Below, piece after piece: positions 45,044-54,881 of a DNA stretch of 64,000 nucleotides. Numbering within the stretch: the first letter of the stretch is position 1; the number at the start of each line of letters is the position of its first letter. Both the position numbers and the translations under genes were made by a program. The stretch spans positions 1,061,501 through 1,125,500 of the forward strand of contig NZ_CP060139.1 of the NCBI RefSeq assembly GCF_014524565.1, given 5' to 3'. The stretch is from Croceimicrobium hydrocarbonivorans (GTDB lineage: Bacteria > Bacteroidota > Bacteroidia > Flavobacteriales > Schleiferiaceae). A model generated the notes under the pieces. The model did no database searches, was not told where the DNA came from, and was given only the letters and a program-made list of their open reading frames with translations.

Positions 45044-45069
45044 AAAGGAAGCGTTGCAGCGCTCCCTTT
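45044..45069 (+). terminator. Weak hairpin between fecR and susC
   Basis: AAAGG-A-AGCG and CGCT-C-CCTTT pair around TTGCAG with one mismatch. There is no long T tract. It may reduce read-through into susC or stabilise mRNA. Confidence 0.4.
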
Positions 45070-45151
45070 GAGTACAAAGCCATTCGTATCAAATCCGCAT
45101 TGAATTAGAATCAACACATGATTGGTATTAACCTTATACACCATCAAAAAT

Positions 45152-48100
45152 ATGACAAAGCTATTTACCAGCCTTAAATACCTAATAAAAGCTTTTATGC
45201 AGGTTCATGTACTTGCCATACTATTTACCATCGCCGCCAATAGCATTTTTGCTTACAGCAGCGCCAATGGTCAAATTTTGGAAGAAACCCGCATCGAAAT
45301 CAAACAAAGCACCTATGATTTAAAAGGTCTCTTTGGTTTGATTGAGGAACAAACGGATTTCAATTTCCTCTACACCGAAGAGGAGATCCAATTATCCAAT
45401 CGCGTGGAAATCGATCATGATTACCACAATTTACGCAGTCTATTAGAAGACCTCTCTCGTTTAAACGACCTGCGCTTTGAGCGTATCCACCGCATGATTT
45501 TGGTGAAGGATAATTCTGACAACACTCAGAATGCCAAGCCTGAAATCATGGAAATCCCCGCCAGAACGATCAAAGGAAAGGTAATGGACGCCAATAATGA
45601 GCCCTTGCCAGGCGCTAGTGTGCGCGTACCTAATACCGGCATTGGAACTACCACCGACTTTGACGGTAACTTCACCCTGGCTTTACCCGATACAGTTAAA
45701 TCCTTAGAAGTTTCATTTATCGGATTCAAGACTCAAATCATCAACCTGGGTGAAAGCAATCAATTAAGCATTGTATTGGAGGAAGATAACAATGCCCTAG
45801 ATGAAGTGGTGGTGATCGGATACGGTCAGCAAGAACGCGTAAAAGTGGTAGGTGCTGTTGGTGCCATCGATGCCAAAGAACTCAAAAACGTAGCCGCCTC
45901 TTCTTTTGATCAGCAATTAGCTGGAAAAATGTCGGGGGTAGTAATTAACCAGGCCAATGGCCAGCCCGGGGAAGGATCTCAAATTGTAATTCGTGGTACC
46001 GGAACCTTAACTGCCGGAACTAATCCTTTGATCGTAGTGGATGGCTTCCCCCTTACCGAAGGAAGCTCCATTAACTCCATCAATCCCAATGATATTGAGG
46101 AAATCAACGTACTGAAAGATGCTGCTTCTGCGGCTATTTATGGTTCTCGTGCTGCTAACGGGGTAATACTGGTAACCACAAAAAGAGGGAATCAAAATCA
46201 GAAAACTCAGTACAGTTTAGATGTGTACACCGGTTTCCAACAACAGAGCTCTGGCGTTGAATTAGTAGATGCTTACCAACATGCTCAATTCTTAAAAGAA
46301 GCTCGTGACTGGGGTTATGTATCTAAGGACCCCACCGTTCGCAGTGCCAGCGATCCCAACTCAGTTCGGGTTACTCGCACCATTAATGGTCAGGGTATCG
46401 ATGGCCGCGAATTAAGTCTGGACTTCTTACAGCCCTATTTAGATGGTACCCCCGGCCTTACTAATACCAATTGGATGGACCTGGCTTTCCGTGATGCCGC
46501 TATTTCTAATTATGTATTCTCAGCGCAAGGCGGAAACGACAAAACCTCCTTCTATACCTCCCTCGGATATTTTGATCAGGAAGGAGTGGTCTTAGGTAGC
46601 GAATTCAAACGCTATTCCGCCTCCTTAAACTTGCAAACCGAGCTGAATGACAAGATTAAATTAGGCATCAACTTAAAGCCTTCTTACAGTGTACAAAACG
46701 CACCGGAACAAAGTAGTCGTTCATCGGGCACCTTGGCTTTAATTCCCTTGAGCTTTGGTTATTACGAGGCTTATAATCCAGATGGATCGGTAAACATCAG
46801 CGACCAGCTGGTAAATGAGCAAAGAGAGATTGAAGGGGTTCGCATTAATGGTACTCCAGTTGAAAACTTGGTAGCCACTGCCGAAAATGTAAAGAACCAA
46901 TACAATCGCTTACGCGGATTTGGTAATGTGTATTTGGATGCGCAAATCCTCCCCGGTTTGGATTATCGTATTTCCATGGGTGGTGATTACCTCTCTATGC
47001 AGCGCGACTATTACTATCCGGCCAGTATTGGCTCTTACCGTACCCCGGCTCCGCGTTCGGATGCAAATGCCGAACAAGATGTTTTAAACCGCATGAACTA
47101 TCTGGTAGAAAACACTTTGAATTATCGTAAATCCATCGGAGACCATAACTTCAATGTGCTATTAGGTCATACCTTCCAAAAGGAACACATCTACAGCACT
47201 TCGATTGAGGGTTCCGGTTTCCCGGATGACAATATCCAGAACGTGGCCGGTGCTAGTTCATTCACCGCTTCATCCAATCATGACATTTGGGCTCTGGAAT
47301 CTTATTTAGGTCGTATCCAATACGATTATGCCACCAAGTATTTGCTTTCCTTGGCTATACGTCGGGATGGATCTTCTCGCTTCGGCCTCAATAATCGCTG
47401 GGGTAATTTCCCTTCCGTTTCAGCAGGCTGGATTGTAAGTCGTGAGAAATTCTTCCCTATCAATGATGTACTCACCTTCACCAAGCTTTCTGCAAGCTGG
47501 GGACAAACCGGTAACAATCAAATTGGAAACTACAGCTCTAAGGCTCTGGTTACCGATGACACCTATGTATTTGGAAATGCAATCCAACCAGGATACATCA
47601 CTAGCACCGCTCCTAACCCCGACTTGGGCTGGGAAGTTGCTTCCTCCTTCAATATTGGTTTAGACTTGAGCTTCTTTAATGGAAAGATCGACCTGAATGC
47701 CGCTTATTACAAGACCAATACTCGTGACTTACTATTGGAAGTTCCTGTACCTCAGCAGACAGGCTACAGCACTGTATTAGCCAATATTGGTGAGATGGAA
47801 AACCAAGGCTTCGAATTGCAATTGGCTTCTAATAATATCAAAGTTGGGAATGTACGTGTAGGAATGAATGCCAATATCACTACCTATAACAATAAGGTAT
47901 TAGCCTTAGGTCCTGGCCAGGAGCGTATTGCCACGGGTCGTGATCAGTTATTCGTAACCCAAATTGGTCGTCCGGTAGCGGAGATTTATGGTTATAATGT
48001 AATTGGCATTTACAAAGACGAAGATGAGATAGCTTCTACCCCACACCTCGACGGAACCCTTACTGGTGATTTCATCGTAGAGGACGTGAATGGTGATGGT

Positions 48101-48664
48101 GTTATCAATACCAAAGACCAGGTATCCAAAGGAACCTATGCTCCAGATTTCACTTATGGATTTGGTGGACAAGCGGAGTATAAGGGCTTCACATTTAGCT
48201 TCAATTTTGTTGGAGTTGAAGGTCGTACTTTGATGGATGGTGATATGGCCTCTTTAACGGAATCGGGTGAAGGATTTGCAGTTCCCAGCAAGTACTATTT
48301 CGAGAACCGCTACCATCCGGTGAACAATCCTGATGGATTCTTAGGACAACCTAACTTCGGTAATTTCTCTAACTCGAGAAAGATCTTACGCAGCTCGGTA
48401 GTAGTAGACGAAAACAATGGTGATTACCTGCGTTTGCGCGATGTTCGCCTAGCCTACAACTTCCCTCGCCGCATGATTAAGCCTCTGCGCTTAAGCTCTC
48501 TTCAGGTGTACATTTCTGCTAATAACCTCTTTACGATTAGCGACTGGCGAGGATGGAACAATGATGGAACCTCTAGCAATATCCTGCAATCAGGGTACAA
48601 TAACGGCTCCAACTACCCCATCACTAAAACCTACCTGATCGGATTTAAAATTTCTCCTTTCTAA
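45152..48664 (+). CDS. SusC/RagA-type TonB-dependent transporter with STN domain
   Basis: 1170 residues from ATG 45152. The frame extends to a TTG at 45122, but the extra residues are not signal-like. A signal peptide (about 20-45) is followed by an STN domain (about 60-125), CarboxypepD-reg (RTIKGKVMDANNEPLPGASV), a TonB plug (DEVVVIGYGQQERVKVVGAV to ILVTTKRG) and a 22-strand-type barrel ending KTYLIGFKISPF. The STN domain receives signals through FecR, matching the upstream sigma/FecR pair. It imports a ligand captured by the downstream SusD protein. The substrate is inferred below. Confidence 0.95.
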   Translation: MTKLFTSLKYLIKAFMQVHVLAILFTIAANSIFAYSSANGQILEETRIEIKQSTYDLKGLFGLIEEQTDFNFLYTEEEIQLSNRVEIDHDYHNLRSLLEDLSRLNDLRFERIHRMILVKDNSDNTQNAKPEIMEIPARTIKGKVMDANNEPLPGASVRVPNTGIGTTTDFDGNFTLALPDTVKSLEVSFIGFKTQIINLGESNQLSIVLEEDNNALDEVVVIGYGQQERVKVVGAVGAIDAKELKNVAASSFDQQLAGKMSGVVINQANGQPGEGSQIVIRGTGTLTAGTNPLIVVDGFPLTEGSSINSINPNDIEEINVLKDAASAAIYGSRAANGVILVTTKRGNQNQKTQYSLDVYTGFQQQSSGVELVDAYQHAQFLKEARDWGYVSKDPTVRSASDPNSVRVTRTINGQGIDGRELSLDFLQPYLDGTPGLTNTNWMDLAFRDAAISNYVFSAQGGNDKTSFYTSLGYFDQEGVVLGSEFKRYSASLNLQTELNDKIKLGINLKPSYSVQNAPEQSSRSSGTLALIPLSFGYYEAYNPDGSVNISDQLVNEQREIEGVRINGTPVENLVATAENVKNQYNRLRGFGNVYLDAQILPGLDYRISMGGDYLSMQRDYYYPASIGSYRTPAPRSDANAEQDVLNRMNYLVENTLNYRKSIGDHNFNVLLGHTFQKEHIYSTSIEGSGFPDDNIQNVAGASSFTASSNHDIWALESYLGRIQYDYATKYLLSLAIRRDGSSRFGLNNRWGNFPSVSAGWIVSREKFFPINDVLTFTKLSASWGQTGNNQIGNYSSKALVTDDTYVFGNAIQPGYITSTAPNPDLGWEVASSFNIGLDLSFFNGKIDLNAAYYKTNTRDLLLEVPVPQQTGYSTVLANIGEMENQGFELQLASNNIKVGNVRVGMNANITTYNNKVLALGPGQERIATGRDQLFVTQIGRPVAEIYGYNVIGIYKDEDEIASTPHLDGTLTGDFIVEDVNGDGVINTKDQVSKGTYAPDFTYGFGGQAEYKGFTFSFNFVGVEGRTLMDGDMASLTESGEGFAVPSKYYFENRYHPVNNPDGFLGQPNFGNFSNSRKILRSSVVVDENNGDYLRLRDVRLAYNFPRRMIKPLRLSSLQVYISANNLFTISDWRGWNNDGTSSNILQSGYNNGSNYPITKTYLIGFKISPF

Positions 48665-48675
48665 TAAAGATCGAC

Positions 48676-50058
48676 ATGAAAAAAGTATTGCTTATTCTCC
48701 CCGTTTTTCTAGCCCTTCTTGCTTGCGAAAAGGAGCTTTTACAAAACCCAAATTCGGTAAAGGTGGCTGATAATTTTTACAGCACCGAAGCTGAAATGGA
48801 AGAAGCTGTAAACGCTGCTTATGCGGCCTTACAATACACCGGCGTATTTAACACTGCCATGCCTGCCATTGGCGAATTACCCGGTGAAGATGCTTATGAT
48901 GAAACCCCGGCCAACGATGGTGGTGTATATGGAATGTTGGACCAATACAATGTGATCGCTCAGAGTAGCTTAATTGCCAATGTTTGGGAAGACAGCTATA
49001 TTGGCATCCAACGCGCTAATATCGTTTTGGATCGCATCCAAAGCATTGCTTATGAGGATGCCCAAACCCGCGAATCGCGAATTGGTGAAATGCTCTTTAT
49101 CCGTGCTTTGCATTACTTCAATTTGGTGCGGACTTTTGGCCCTGTACCCTTAGTGGTAGAAGAGGTTCGTAATCCCCAGGATTATTTCGGTCAAAACCGC
49201 GCGCCTGTTGCAGAGGTTTACAGCCAAATTAAAGCCGACCTTACAGAAGCCATCACCTTGCTTCCCGCTCGTACTGAGTCGAATAAAGCCCGCGCCGTAA
49301 AAACCGCCGCTCAAGCATTATTAGGAAAGGTAGAGTTAACCGAAGGCAATTACAGTGCTGCGCGTACACAATTCTTAGAAGTAGTGAACTCCGGAGCACA
49401 TGATTTGGAAAGCTTAAATCAGGTTTTTTCGGCTGATAATGAATTAAATCCCGAAATCATTTTCGCGGTGCAATTCGCTTCAGGTATTAACTCCAATAGC
49501 GAAGGCTCGGATGCCTATCGCATGTTCAACCCTACTGGCCGAGTAGAAGGTGCGATGACTGGAACCAAAGGTCATGGCGTTTTAAAACCCGATTTCTACG
49601 CTTTATACGAAAGCAATGATTTGCGCAAAGGAGTGTATATCGACACCCTTTCTTCTGGGATTGCCTACAGCAAGAAAATCGCGGTACCTAACACGGTGGT
49701 GGGAGATGCTGAAAGTGACTGGGTGGTACTGCGCTATGCGGATGTACTCCTCATGCTGGCAGAAGTAGAAAACGAACTGGGAAATACCCCAGATGCCGTA
49801 GACTACCTGGATGAAATCCGTAATCGTGCGGGCTTAGCCGATTACAGTGGCAGCACTGCCAAAGCCGATCTTTTTGCTGAAATCGATTTACAACGTCGTA
49901 AAGAATTGGTTTGGGAAGGTCACCGTTGGTTCGACCTTTTACGTCAAGGTCGCGCCATGAGTGTATTGGGAATTAGCGATGCCAACAAATTGCTGATGCC
50001 ATTGCCTGCCAGTCAGATTGCAACTGACCCTTCTTTAGCTCAAAATCCTGGTTACTAA
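48676..50058 (+). CDS. SusD/RagB-type substrate-binding lipoprotein
   Basis: 460 residues. Lipoprotein signal VLLILPVFLALLACEKE (Cys 17). It has the helical TPR-like SusD fold: RANIVLDRIQSI, GEMLFIRALHYFNLVRTFG, and the C-terminal RRKELVWEGHRWFDLLRQG signature. It forms the lid over the SusC barrel. It lies 11 bases after susC. A UUCG hairpin separates it from the phosphodiesterase gene. Confidence 0.95.
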   Translation: MKKVLLILPVFLALLACEKELLQNPNSVKVADNFYSTEAEMEEAVNAAYAALQYTGVFNTAMPAIGELPGEDAYDETPANDGGVYGMLDQYNVIAQSSLIANVWEDSYIGIQRANIVLDRIQSIAYEDAQTRESRIGEMLFIRALHYFNLVRTFGPVPLVVEEVRNPQDYFGQNRAPVAEVYSQIKADLTEAITLLPARTESNKARAVKTAAQALLGKVELTEGNYSAARTQFLEVVNSGAHDLESLNQVFSADNELNPEIIFAVQFASGINSNSEGSDAYRMFNPTGRVEGAMTGTKGHGVLKPDFYALYESNDLRKGVYIDTLSSGIAYSKKIAVPNTVVGDAESDWVVLRYADVLLMLAEVENELGNTPDAVDYLDEIRNRAGLADYSGSTAKADLFAEIDLQRRKELVWEGHRWFDLLRQGRAMSVLGISDANKLLMPLPASQIATDPSLAQNPGY

Positions 50059-50067
50059 ACCCTATTG

Positions 50068-50094
50068 GGGAGCAGCTTCGGCTGCTTCCCTTTT
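50068..50094 (+). terminator. UUCG-loop terminator after susD
   Basis: GGGAGCAGC-TTCG-GCTGCTTCCC has one unpaired T in the stem and is followed by four T. The UUCG loop is very stable. It lies between susD and the phosphodiesterase gene, so expression of the latter is lower or separately started. Confidence 0.85.
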
Positions 50095-50104
50095 ATAAAT
50101 CTAA

Positions 50105-51061
50105 ATGATGAAGAAAAACACCATCCTTCTGGGAGCAGCTCTGCTATTGGCCGCCTGCCAGGAAGCACCAAAAACCGAGGCTACTGCCAATGAAAGCCAG
50201 GCTAAAGTTGAGAACGTAGCTGATCAGCATCAAACTATTGATGAGCTTATTGCCAATTTAGAAGATTCTAAAAACAAGGAAATCATAGTAGTAGCCCATC
50301 GTGGCGACTGGCGTAATGCCCCTGAAAACTCCTTACAGGCAATTCAAAACTGTATCGACATGGGCGTGGATATGGTAGAAATTGATGTACGCGAAACCAA
50401 AGATGGCCATTTGGTTTTGATGCACGATCAAACTATCGATCGTACCACTACCGGAAAGGGTAAAGTTTCGGATTGGACCTTAGACAGCTTGCAAGGACTT
50501 TTTCTAAAAGATGGATTAGGGGTAGCCACTCCACATAAAATCCCAACTCTGGAACAAGCCTTGGAGCTGAGCAAGGATAAGATCCTTTTAAACCTGGATA
50601 AGAGCTACAGTATTTTTGATAAGTGCTATGCCCTGCTGGAAAAAACCGGCACCCAAAAGCAGGTAGTCATTAAAGGGAATATCAGTCGACAGGAAGTAGA
50701 AGCTGAATTCGGTGAATATCTGGACAAGGTTTATTTCATGCCCATAGTTCGTTTATTCGAGCCTGGCCATAAAGCCAAGGTGGAAGACTATTTACAGCAT
50801 CATTTACCGGTTGCTTTTGAGTTCACCGCTCCTCAAGACACGATTGCCTTCATAAAAAACTTCGCTGAAATTCGTGCTCAAGGCGCCGGCGTTTGGGTGA
50901 ACTCACTTTGGCCTCATCACAATGGCGGTCATGATGATGAGCAAGCCGCTATGGACCCCAGTGTATATGATTGGTTCATTGAGAATGATATCGACATGAT
51001 TCAAACCGATCGTCCGCAATTGCTCTTGAACTATTTACGCTCCAAAGGTTTACACCGCTAA
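50105..51061 (+). CDS. Glycerophosphodiester phosphodiesterase lipoprotein
   Basis: 318 residues. Lipoprotein signal ILLGAALLLAACQEA (Cys about 18). The catalytic domain begins HRGDWRNAPENSL (HRG and the Glu/Asn pair), then VEIDVRETKDGHLVLMHDQTIDRTT: the metal and catalytic residues of GDPD enzymes are all present. They hydrolyse glycerophosphodiesters to glycerol-3-phosphate and an alcohol. Downstream of SusCD, its place suggests the SusCD pair imports or binds glycerophosphodiesters or deacylated phospholipids. The enzyme may act in the periplasm or at the surface. Confidence 0.92.
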   Translation: MMKKNTILLGAALLLAACQEAPKTEATANESQAKVENVADQHQTIDELIANLEDSKNKEIIVVAHRGDWRNAPENSLQAIQNCIDMGVDMVEIDVRETKDGHLVLMHDQTIDRTTTGKGKVSDWTLDSLQGLFLKDGLGVATPHKIPTLEQALELSKDKILLNLDKSYSIFDKCYALLEKTGTQKQVVIKGNISRQEVEAEFGEYLDKVYFMPIVRLFEPGHKAKVEDYLQHHLPVAFEFTAPQDTIAFIKNFAEIRAQGAGVWVNSLWPHHNGGHDDEQAAMDPSVYDWFIENDIDMIQTDRPQLLLNYLRSKGLHR

Positions 51062-51098
51062 AAGACACTTAATCCTTTCATCGGGATTGTTAAGCAGG

Positions 51099-51132
51099 AA
51101 ATCCACTCTGATTCTTTCAGAGTGGATTTTTC
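51099..51132. terminator. Strong bidirectional terminator
   Basis: AAATCCACTCTGA and TCAGAGTGGATTT form a 13-bp stem with a 5-base loop and a T-rich end. It lies between the phosphodiesterase gene and convergent nrdJ. Confidence 0.9.
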
Positions 51133-51173
51133 TATTTGATACTTTTTAGGAAGAAGGTAAGCTTCTTAGATCT

Positions 51174-53732
51174 CTAGCCGCACTTACTATGCCCGCAATT
51201 CTTGCAATTCAAGCAACCTTCCTCATAAACTAAGGAGTCCTCACCACATTCACTGCAGGTACTATCCAATGCACGGGTTCCATCAGGCACAAACATCTTC
51301 AAAGCCCGAATCACCCCGTTCTTCCAGGTGTTTAAGAACTCATCATCCAAATGCAGATTACCTACCATGTGAATTACATCTAAGAGCGGCATTCCATGGC
51401 GCAATACCCCACTAATGAGTTTGGCATAATTCCAATATTCAGGGTTAAAGGATCGCGACAAGCCTTCGATGGTAATGCGATATCCATCACGGTCTTTGTA
51501 TTGGAAATCATAGCGGCTTTTGCCTTGCTCATCTTTATTCTTAAGCACAAAACCTGATTTACACCAATGCGGTAAGTGGAAGGAGTCCTCTGTTCTACCG
51601 GTAAAGATTTCGTAGGGATGATCATTGAGCAAGCCAATCACCGCAATCCAACGCTCTTCATTATTATTGAAACGCACAATGCGGGCATCCAAAGAATGAG
51701 GACGTTCGGGAGCTTTGCGCTCGGCGATAAAGTTCTGTTCTTTCTTTTTCTCTGTGGATGAAACCAGAACTCCAGAACGACTACCTTCACGGTACACGGT
51801 AATGCCTTTACATCCACTTTCCCAAGCGATACGATAAATATCGCCCACCATTTCTTCGGAAGTATCCTCTGGAATATTTACTGTTACGCTAATAGAGTGA
51901 TCCACCCATTTTTGAACCTTTCCTTGCAAGCGCACTTTACTGGGCCAGTCTACATCTCTGGCGGTAGATCCAGCATAGGGTGATTGAGCAACCAATTCAT
52001 TTAATTGCTCTTCCTTCATATTTTCCACCTCAGTCAGATCGTGGCCGTTTTGCTTAAGCCAGGCTGCAAATTGGTGATGGAATACATTAAACTCTTGCCA
52101 GTGATCGCCTAAATCATCCACGAAATCCGTGCGGGTATTGGTGTCATTCGGATTAATCTTCTTCCTCCGCTTATAGAATACCATAAACACGGGTTCGATT
52201 CCGGATGTGGTTTGGGTCATTAAACTGGTGGTACCAGTGGGGGCGATGGTCAGTAAGGCAATATTCCTACGACCGTAAATCTTCATTTCCTTGATCAGAT
52301 CAGGATCAGCTTCACCTAGACGACTGATAAACGGATTCTTACTTTCAAGTTTAGCGTCATAAATGGGGAAAGCACCTCTTTCCTTAGCTAATTCTACAGA
52401 GCCCCGATAGGTTTCCAAAGCTAGGAATTTGTGTACCTCTTCCGAAAAGTCAATGGACTCTTCCGAACCATAACGAAGGCCCAATGCAGCTAACATATCC
52501 CCTTCAGCGGTGATACCAATTCCGGTTCTCCGTCCTTGAATGGCTTTCTCGCGAATCTTTTCCCAAAGTAAAACTTCGGTTCTCTTGGTTTCATCACTCT
52601 CTGGATCTGAGTTCACCTTGGCCAAAATGGCATCGATTTTCTCTAATTCCAGGTCGATAATATCATCCGCAATCCGATGGGCGATGCGAATGTGCTTTTT
52701 AAACTTTTCAAAATTAAATGTCGCTGCCTCACTAAAGGGATTATCTACATAAGACAATAGATTAATCGCCAGCAGTCGGCACGAATCATAAGGGCAGAGT
52801 GGAATTTCACCACAAGGGTTAGTAGACACGGTTCTAAAACCAAAGTCGGCATAGGAGTCTGGAACCGATTCACGGATTACCGTATCCCAAAACAAAATAC
52901 CGGGTTCTGCTGAGGCCCAGGCATTGTGAACGATCTTCTTCCACAAAGCTGCAGCATCCACCTCTCTAATTACGGATGGATTGGAAGAGTTTAGCGGAAA
53001 GGTTTGTTTATACTGCTCACCATTCAAGGCGGCCTTCATAAAAGCATCGCTAATTCGAACTGAAACATTGGCTCCGGTCACCTTGGTACCATCTAATTTG
53101 GCATCAATAAAGGATTCGGAATCCGGATGATCTACCGAGATGCTTAACATCAAGGCACCACGACGACCATCTTGCGCTACCTCACGAGTAGAATTACTGT
53201 AGCGTTCCATAAAAGGAACAATACCTGTAGAACTTAATGCGGAGTTTTTTACCGGTGAGCCCTTAGGGCGGATGTGGGATAAATCGTGCCCCACGCCGCC
53301 GCGACGTTTCATCAGTTGCACTTGCTCCTCATCTACCTTCATAATAGAACCGTAGGAATCCCCACGCCCATCATTACCAATCACGAAACAGTTGGAAAGG
53401 GAGGCAATTTGATACTGATTACCAATCCCGGTCATCGGTCCACCTTGCGGCACGATGTATTGAAAGCGATCTAAAACCTCAAAAACATCTTCCTTACTTA
53501 AGGGATTCGCATACTTGCTTTCAACGCGGCTGATCTCACTTGCCATACGCTGATGCATATCTGCAGGGCTCCTTTCGTAGATATTCCCTTGAGAGTCTTT
53601 GAGGGCATATTTATTCAGCCAAACTCCGGCGGCCAGTTCATCGCCCTTAAAATATTCAATTGCAGATTTTAAGGCTTCTTCATAGGTAAATGGTTCGTTT
53701 TGTATTAAGTCTTCCGTTGGTACAGAACTCAT
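51174..53732 (-). CDS. nrdJ: Adenosylcobalamin-dependent ribonucleotide reductase (class II)
   Basis: 852 residues from ATG 53732. The ATG at 53807 would add 25 residues without a known counterpart. It reduces ribonucleotides to deoxyribonucleotides using B12 and needs no oxygen, so DNA synthesis can go on in low-oxygen conditions. Visible motifs: SLSNCFVIGN (first redox Cys), NPCGEIPLC (radical Cys and Glu), and a C-terminal CSECGED then CLNCKNCGHSKCG zinc-ribbon with redox Cys. A long, structured leader precedes it. Confidence 0.95.
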   Translation of the reverse strand: MSSVPTEDLIQNEPFTYEEALKSAIEYFKGDELAAGVWLNKYALKDSQGNIYERSPADMHQRMASEISRVESKYANPLSKEDVFEVLDRFQYIVPQGGPMTGIGNQYQIASLSNCFVIGNDGRGDSYGSIMKVDEEQVQLMKRRGGVGHDLSHIRPKGSPVKNSALSSTGIVPFMERYSNSTREVAQDGRRGALMLSISVDHPDSESFIDAKLDGTKVTGANVSVRISDAFMKAALNGEQYKQTFPLNSSNPSVIREVDAAALWKKIVHNAWASAEPGILFWDTVIRESVPDSYADFGFRTVSTNPCGEIPLCPYDSCRLLAINLLSYVDNPFSEAATFNFEKFKKHIRIAHRIADDIIDLELEKIDAILAKVNSDPESDETKRTEVLLWEKIREKAIQGRRTGIGITAEGDMLAALGLRYGSEESIDFSEEVHKFLALETYRGSVELAKERGAFPIYDAKLESKNPFISRLGEADPDLIKEMKIYGRRNIALLTIAPTGTTSLMTQTTSGIEPVFMVFYKRRKKINPNDTNTRTDFVDDLGDHWQEFNVFHHQFAAWLKQNGHDLTEVENMKEEQLNELVAQSPYAGSTARDVDWPSKVRLQGKVQKWVDHSISVTVNIPEDTSEEMVGDIYRIAWESGCKGITVYREGSRSGVLVSSTEKKKEQNFIAERKAPERPHSLDARIVRFNNNEERWIAVIGLLNDHPYEIFTGRTEDSFHLPHWCKSGFVLKNKDEQGKSRYDFQYKDRDGYRITIEGLSRSFNPEYWNYAKLISGVLRHGMPLLDVIHMVGNLHLDDEFLNTWKNGVIRALKMFVPDGTRALDSTCSECGEDSLVYEEGCLNCKNCGHSKCG

Positions 53733-54040
53733 AGTGCAAGCTTTAGATTCAGAATATATGTGAGTAGATACAGTATGAAACTGGGTTCTGAAAAACACTT
53801 TGGGCACTCGATGCTGCAGCGGTAGGCATTTGCCTATTTACCTGGAAAAAATATGAGCAGACCTCAAAGCCTTGGCCTGCTTAATTTAGAAACAATCCCC
53901 CCAAAAAAAGGGGATAGGCAAATACATGGATTCACCCGTATTCTTCAGATAAATTAAAGGTAGCATCCTAAGCTTTAATATCCGGGAGCTGACTAGAAAA
54001 ATCCCCGCAACTTATCCCCAAGGCTAAAACACTAACAAAC
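53733..54040 (-). promoter_or_regulatory. Long structured leader and promoter of nrdJ
   Basis: On the minus strand TTTG (54039-54036), a 21-bp gap and TAAGTTGC (54014-54007) form a partial promoter match, giving a leader of roughly 270 nt. In it ATTTGCCTAT and ATAGGCAAAT can pair over 10 bp around an internal ATCCCC/GGGGAT hairpin and an AGCAG/CTGCT hairpin. The same ATAGGCAAAT region can instead form a local TAGGC/GCCTA stem, so two alternative folds exist. No B12-box of a cobalamin riboswitch was recognised. It may be an RNA switch; nothing else explains this 359-bp gap. Confidence 0.45.
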
Positions 54041-54091
54041 TGTACCTTAAGACTATTTATCAACTTCCAAACAGAGCAGGTCCATGCTTTA

Positions 54092-54853
54092 TTAGGCCTC
54101 AATTAAGCCCTGAGATTTAAGCCTACCTTCCAATGGTTTCGCAGCCGGAAAAAGAATATTATTTTCCAAATGGATATGAAGATGTAAATCATCTTCAAAC
54201 TCCTTCAAGAGTGCAAATGTGACCTGGTAGGTATTACATCCATCCGGTGGACATTGATAATTATTAGATAGTCTGGATATTTCGCGAAAGCGCTCTCCTT
54301 CCGCATCGTGCTCATATACCATCATCCCAATAGGATTATGCACTTCACCAAAAGAAGCCATTTTTATGGGCTCACCGCTCATTTCACTTTTCACCATTTT
54401 TCGAACGTAGGGAAACAGCACAAGTTCTTCCTTCTTCATGTGCTGGCTTAAAGCCGATATCGCGGTACTAAACAGCCCGTTAATCTCTAATAGCTCTGGA
54501 TGTCTTTCTCCATGCACCCTACATAGTTTATCCAGAAAAGGCTTAATCTCAATACTGCGCTTCTCCACATACTTATGATGTCTTTGCTCAATATAGTTCA
54601 CCAAAACATCCAAAGGCCAGGTTTTGAAATCAACAGCAGGATCCAGGCCCTCGGATTGGGCCTTTTCCAAATCCTTTAATAATTCCCAGATGCTTACCCC
54701 TTTCTTCTCACAGGCCTCCGCAATACTTCTCCCTCCCTGGCAACAAAAATCAATGTTGTAAGATTTAAAAACTGTGGCCGTACGATAGTCTTCCGCTACC
54801 ACTTCACCAATGGCACGATTTTCCATTTTGAACTCTTTTTCTATTTCGGACAT
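54092..54853 (-). CDS. ric: Iron-sulfur cluster repair di-iron protein (RIC/ScdA/YtfE)
   Basis: 253 residues. N-terminal ScdA-type domain with NIDFCCQGGRSIAEAC, then a hemerythrin-like domain whose His and Glu ligands include RHHKYVEKRS, HMKKEELVLFP, HDAEGERF and HLHIHLENNILFP. RIC proteins repair Fe-S clusters after nitric oxide or peroxide damage. The gene lies 28 bases downstream of an NsrR/IscR-like gene. A copy of the shared operator overlaps its start codon. Confidence 0.95.
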   Translation of the reverse strand: MSEIEKEFKMENRAIGEVVAEDYRTATVFKSYNIDFCCQGGRSIAEACEKKGVSIWELLKDLEKAQSEGLDPAVDFKTWPLDVLVNYIEQRHHKYVEKRSIEIKPFLDKLCRVHGERHPELLEINGLFSTAISALSQHMKKEELVLFPYVRKMVKSEMSGEPIKMASFGEVHNPIGMMVYEHDAEGERFREISRLSNNYQCPPDGCNTYQVTFALLKEFEDDLHLHIHLENNILFPAAKPLEGRLKSQGLIEA

Positions 54854-54868
54854 TTTTGTCTTTTATTT
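54848..54868. promoter_or_regulatory. Copy 4 of the nitrogen-regulon operator
   Basis: GGACATTTTTGTCTTTTATT matches consensus rGAyAwwwwkGTCyTTT shared with sites at 55352, 55576 and 63416. It spans the start codon of ric in the ric - Rrf2 gap. Confidence 0.55.
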
Positions 54869-54881
54869 AATTAAAAAAATA

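Noticed and set aside
54001-54030. DnaA-box-like TTATCCCCA and possible origin
   Set aside because: Only one imperfect box; no cluster and no dnaA or AT-rich unwinding region nearby.
53733-54040. Cobalamin riboswitch upstream of nrdJ
   Set aside because: The expected B12-box (near AGCCAGGAGACCTGCC) was not found; only the general structured nature of the leader is reported.
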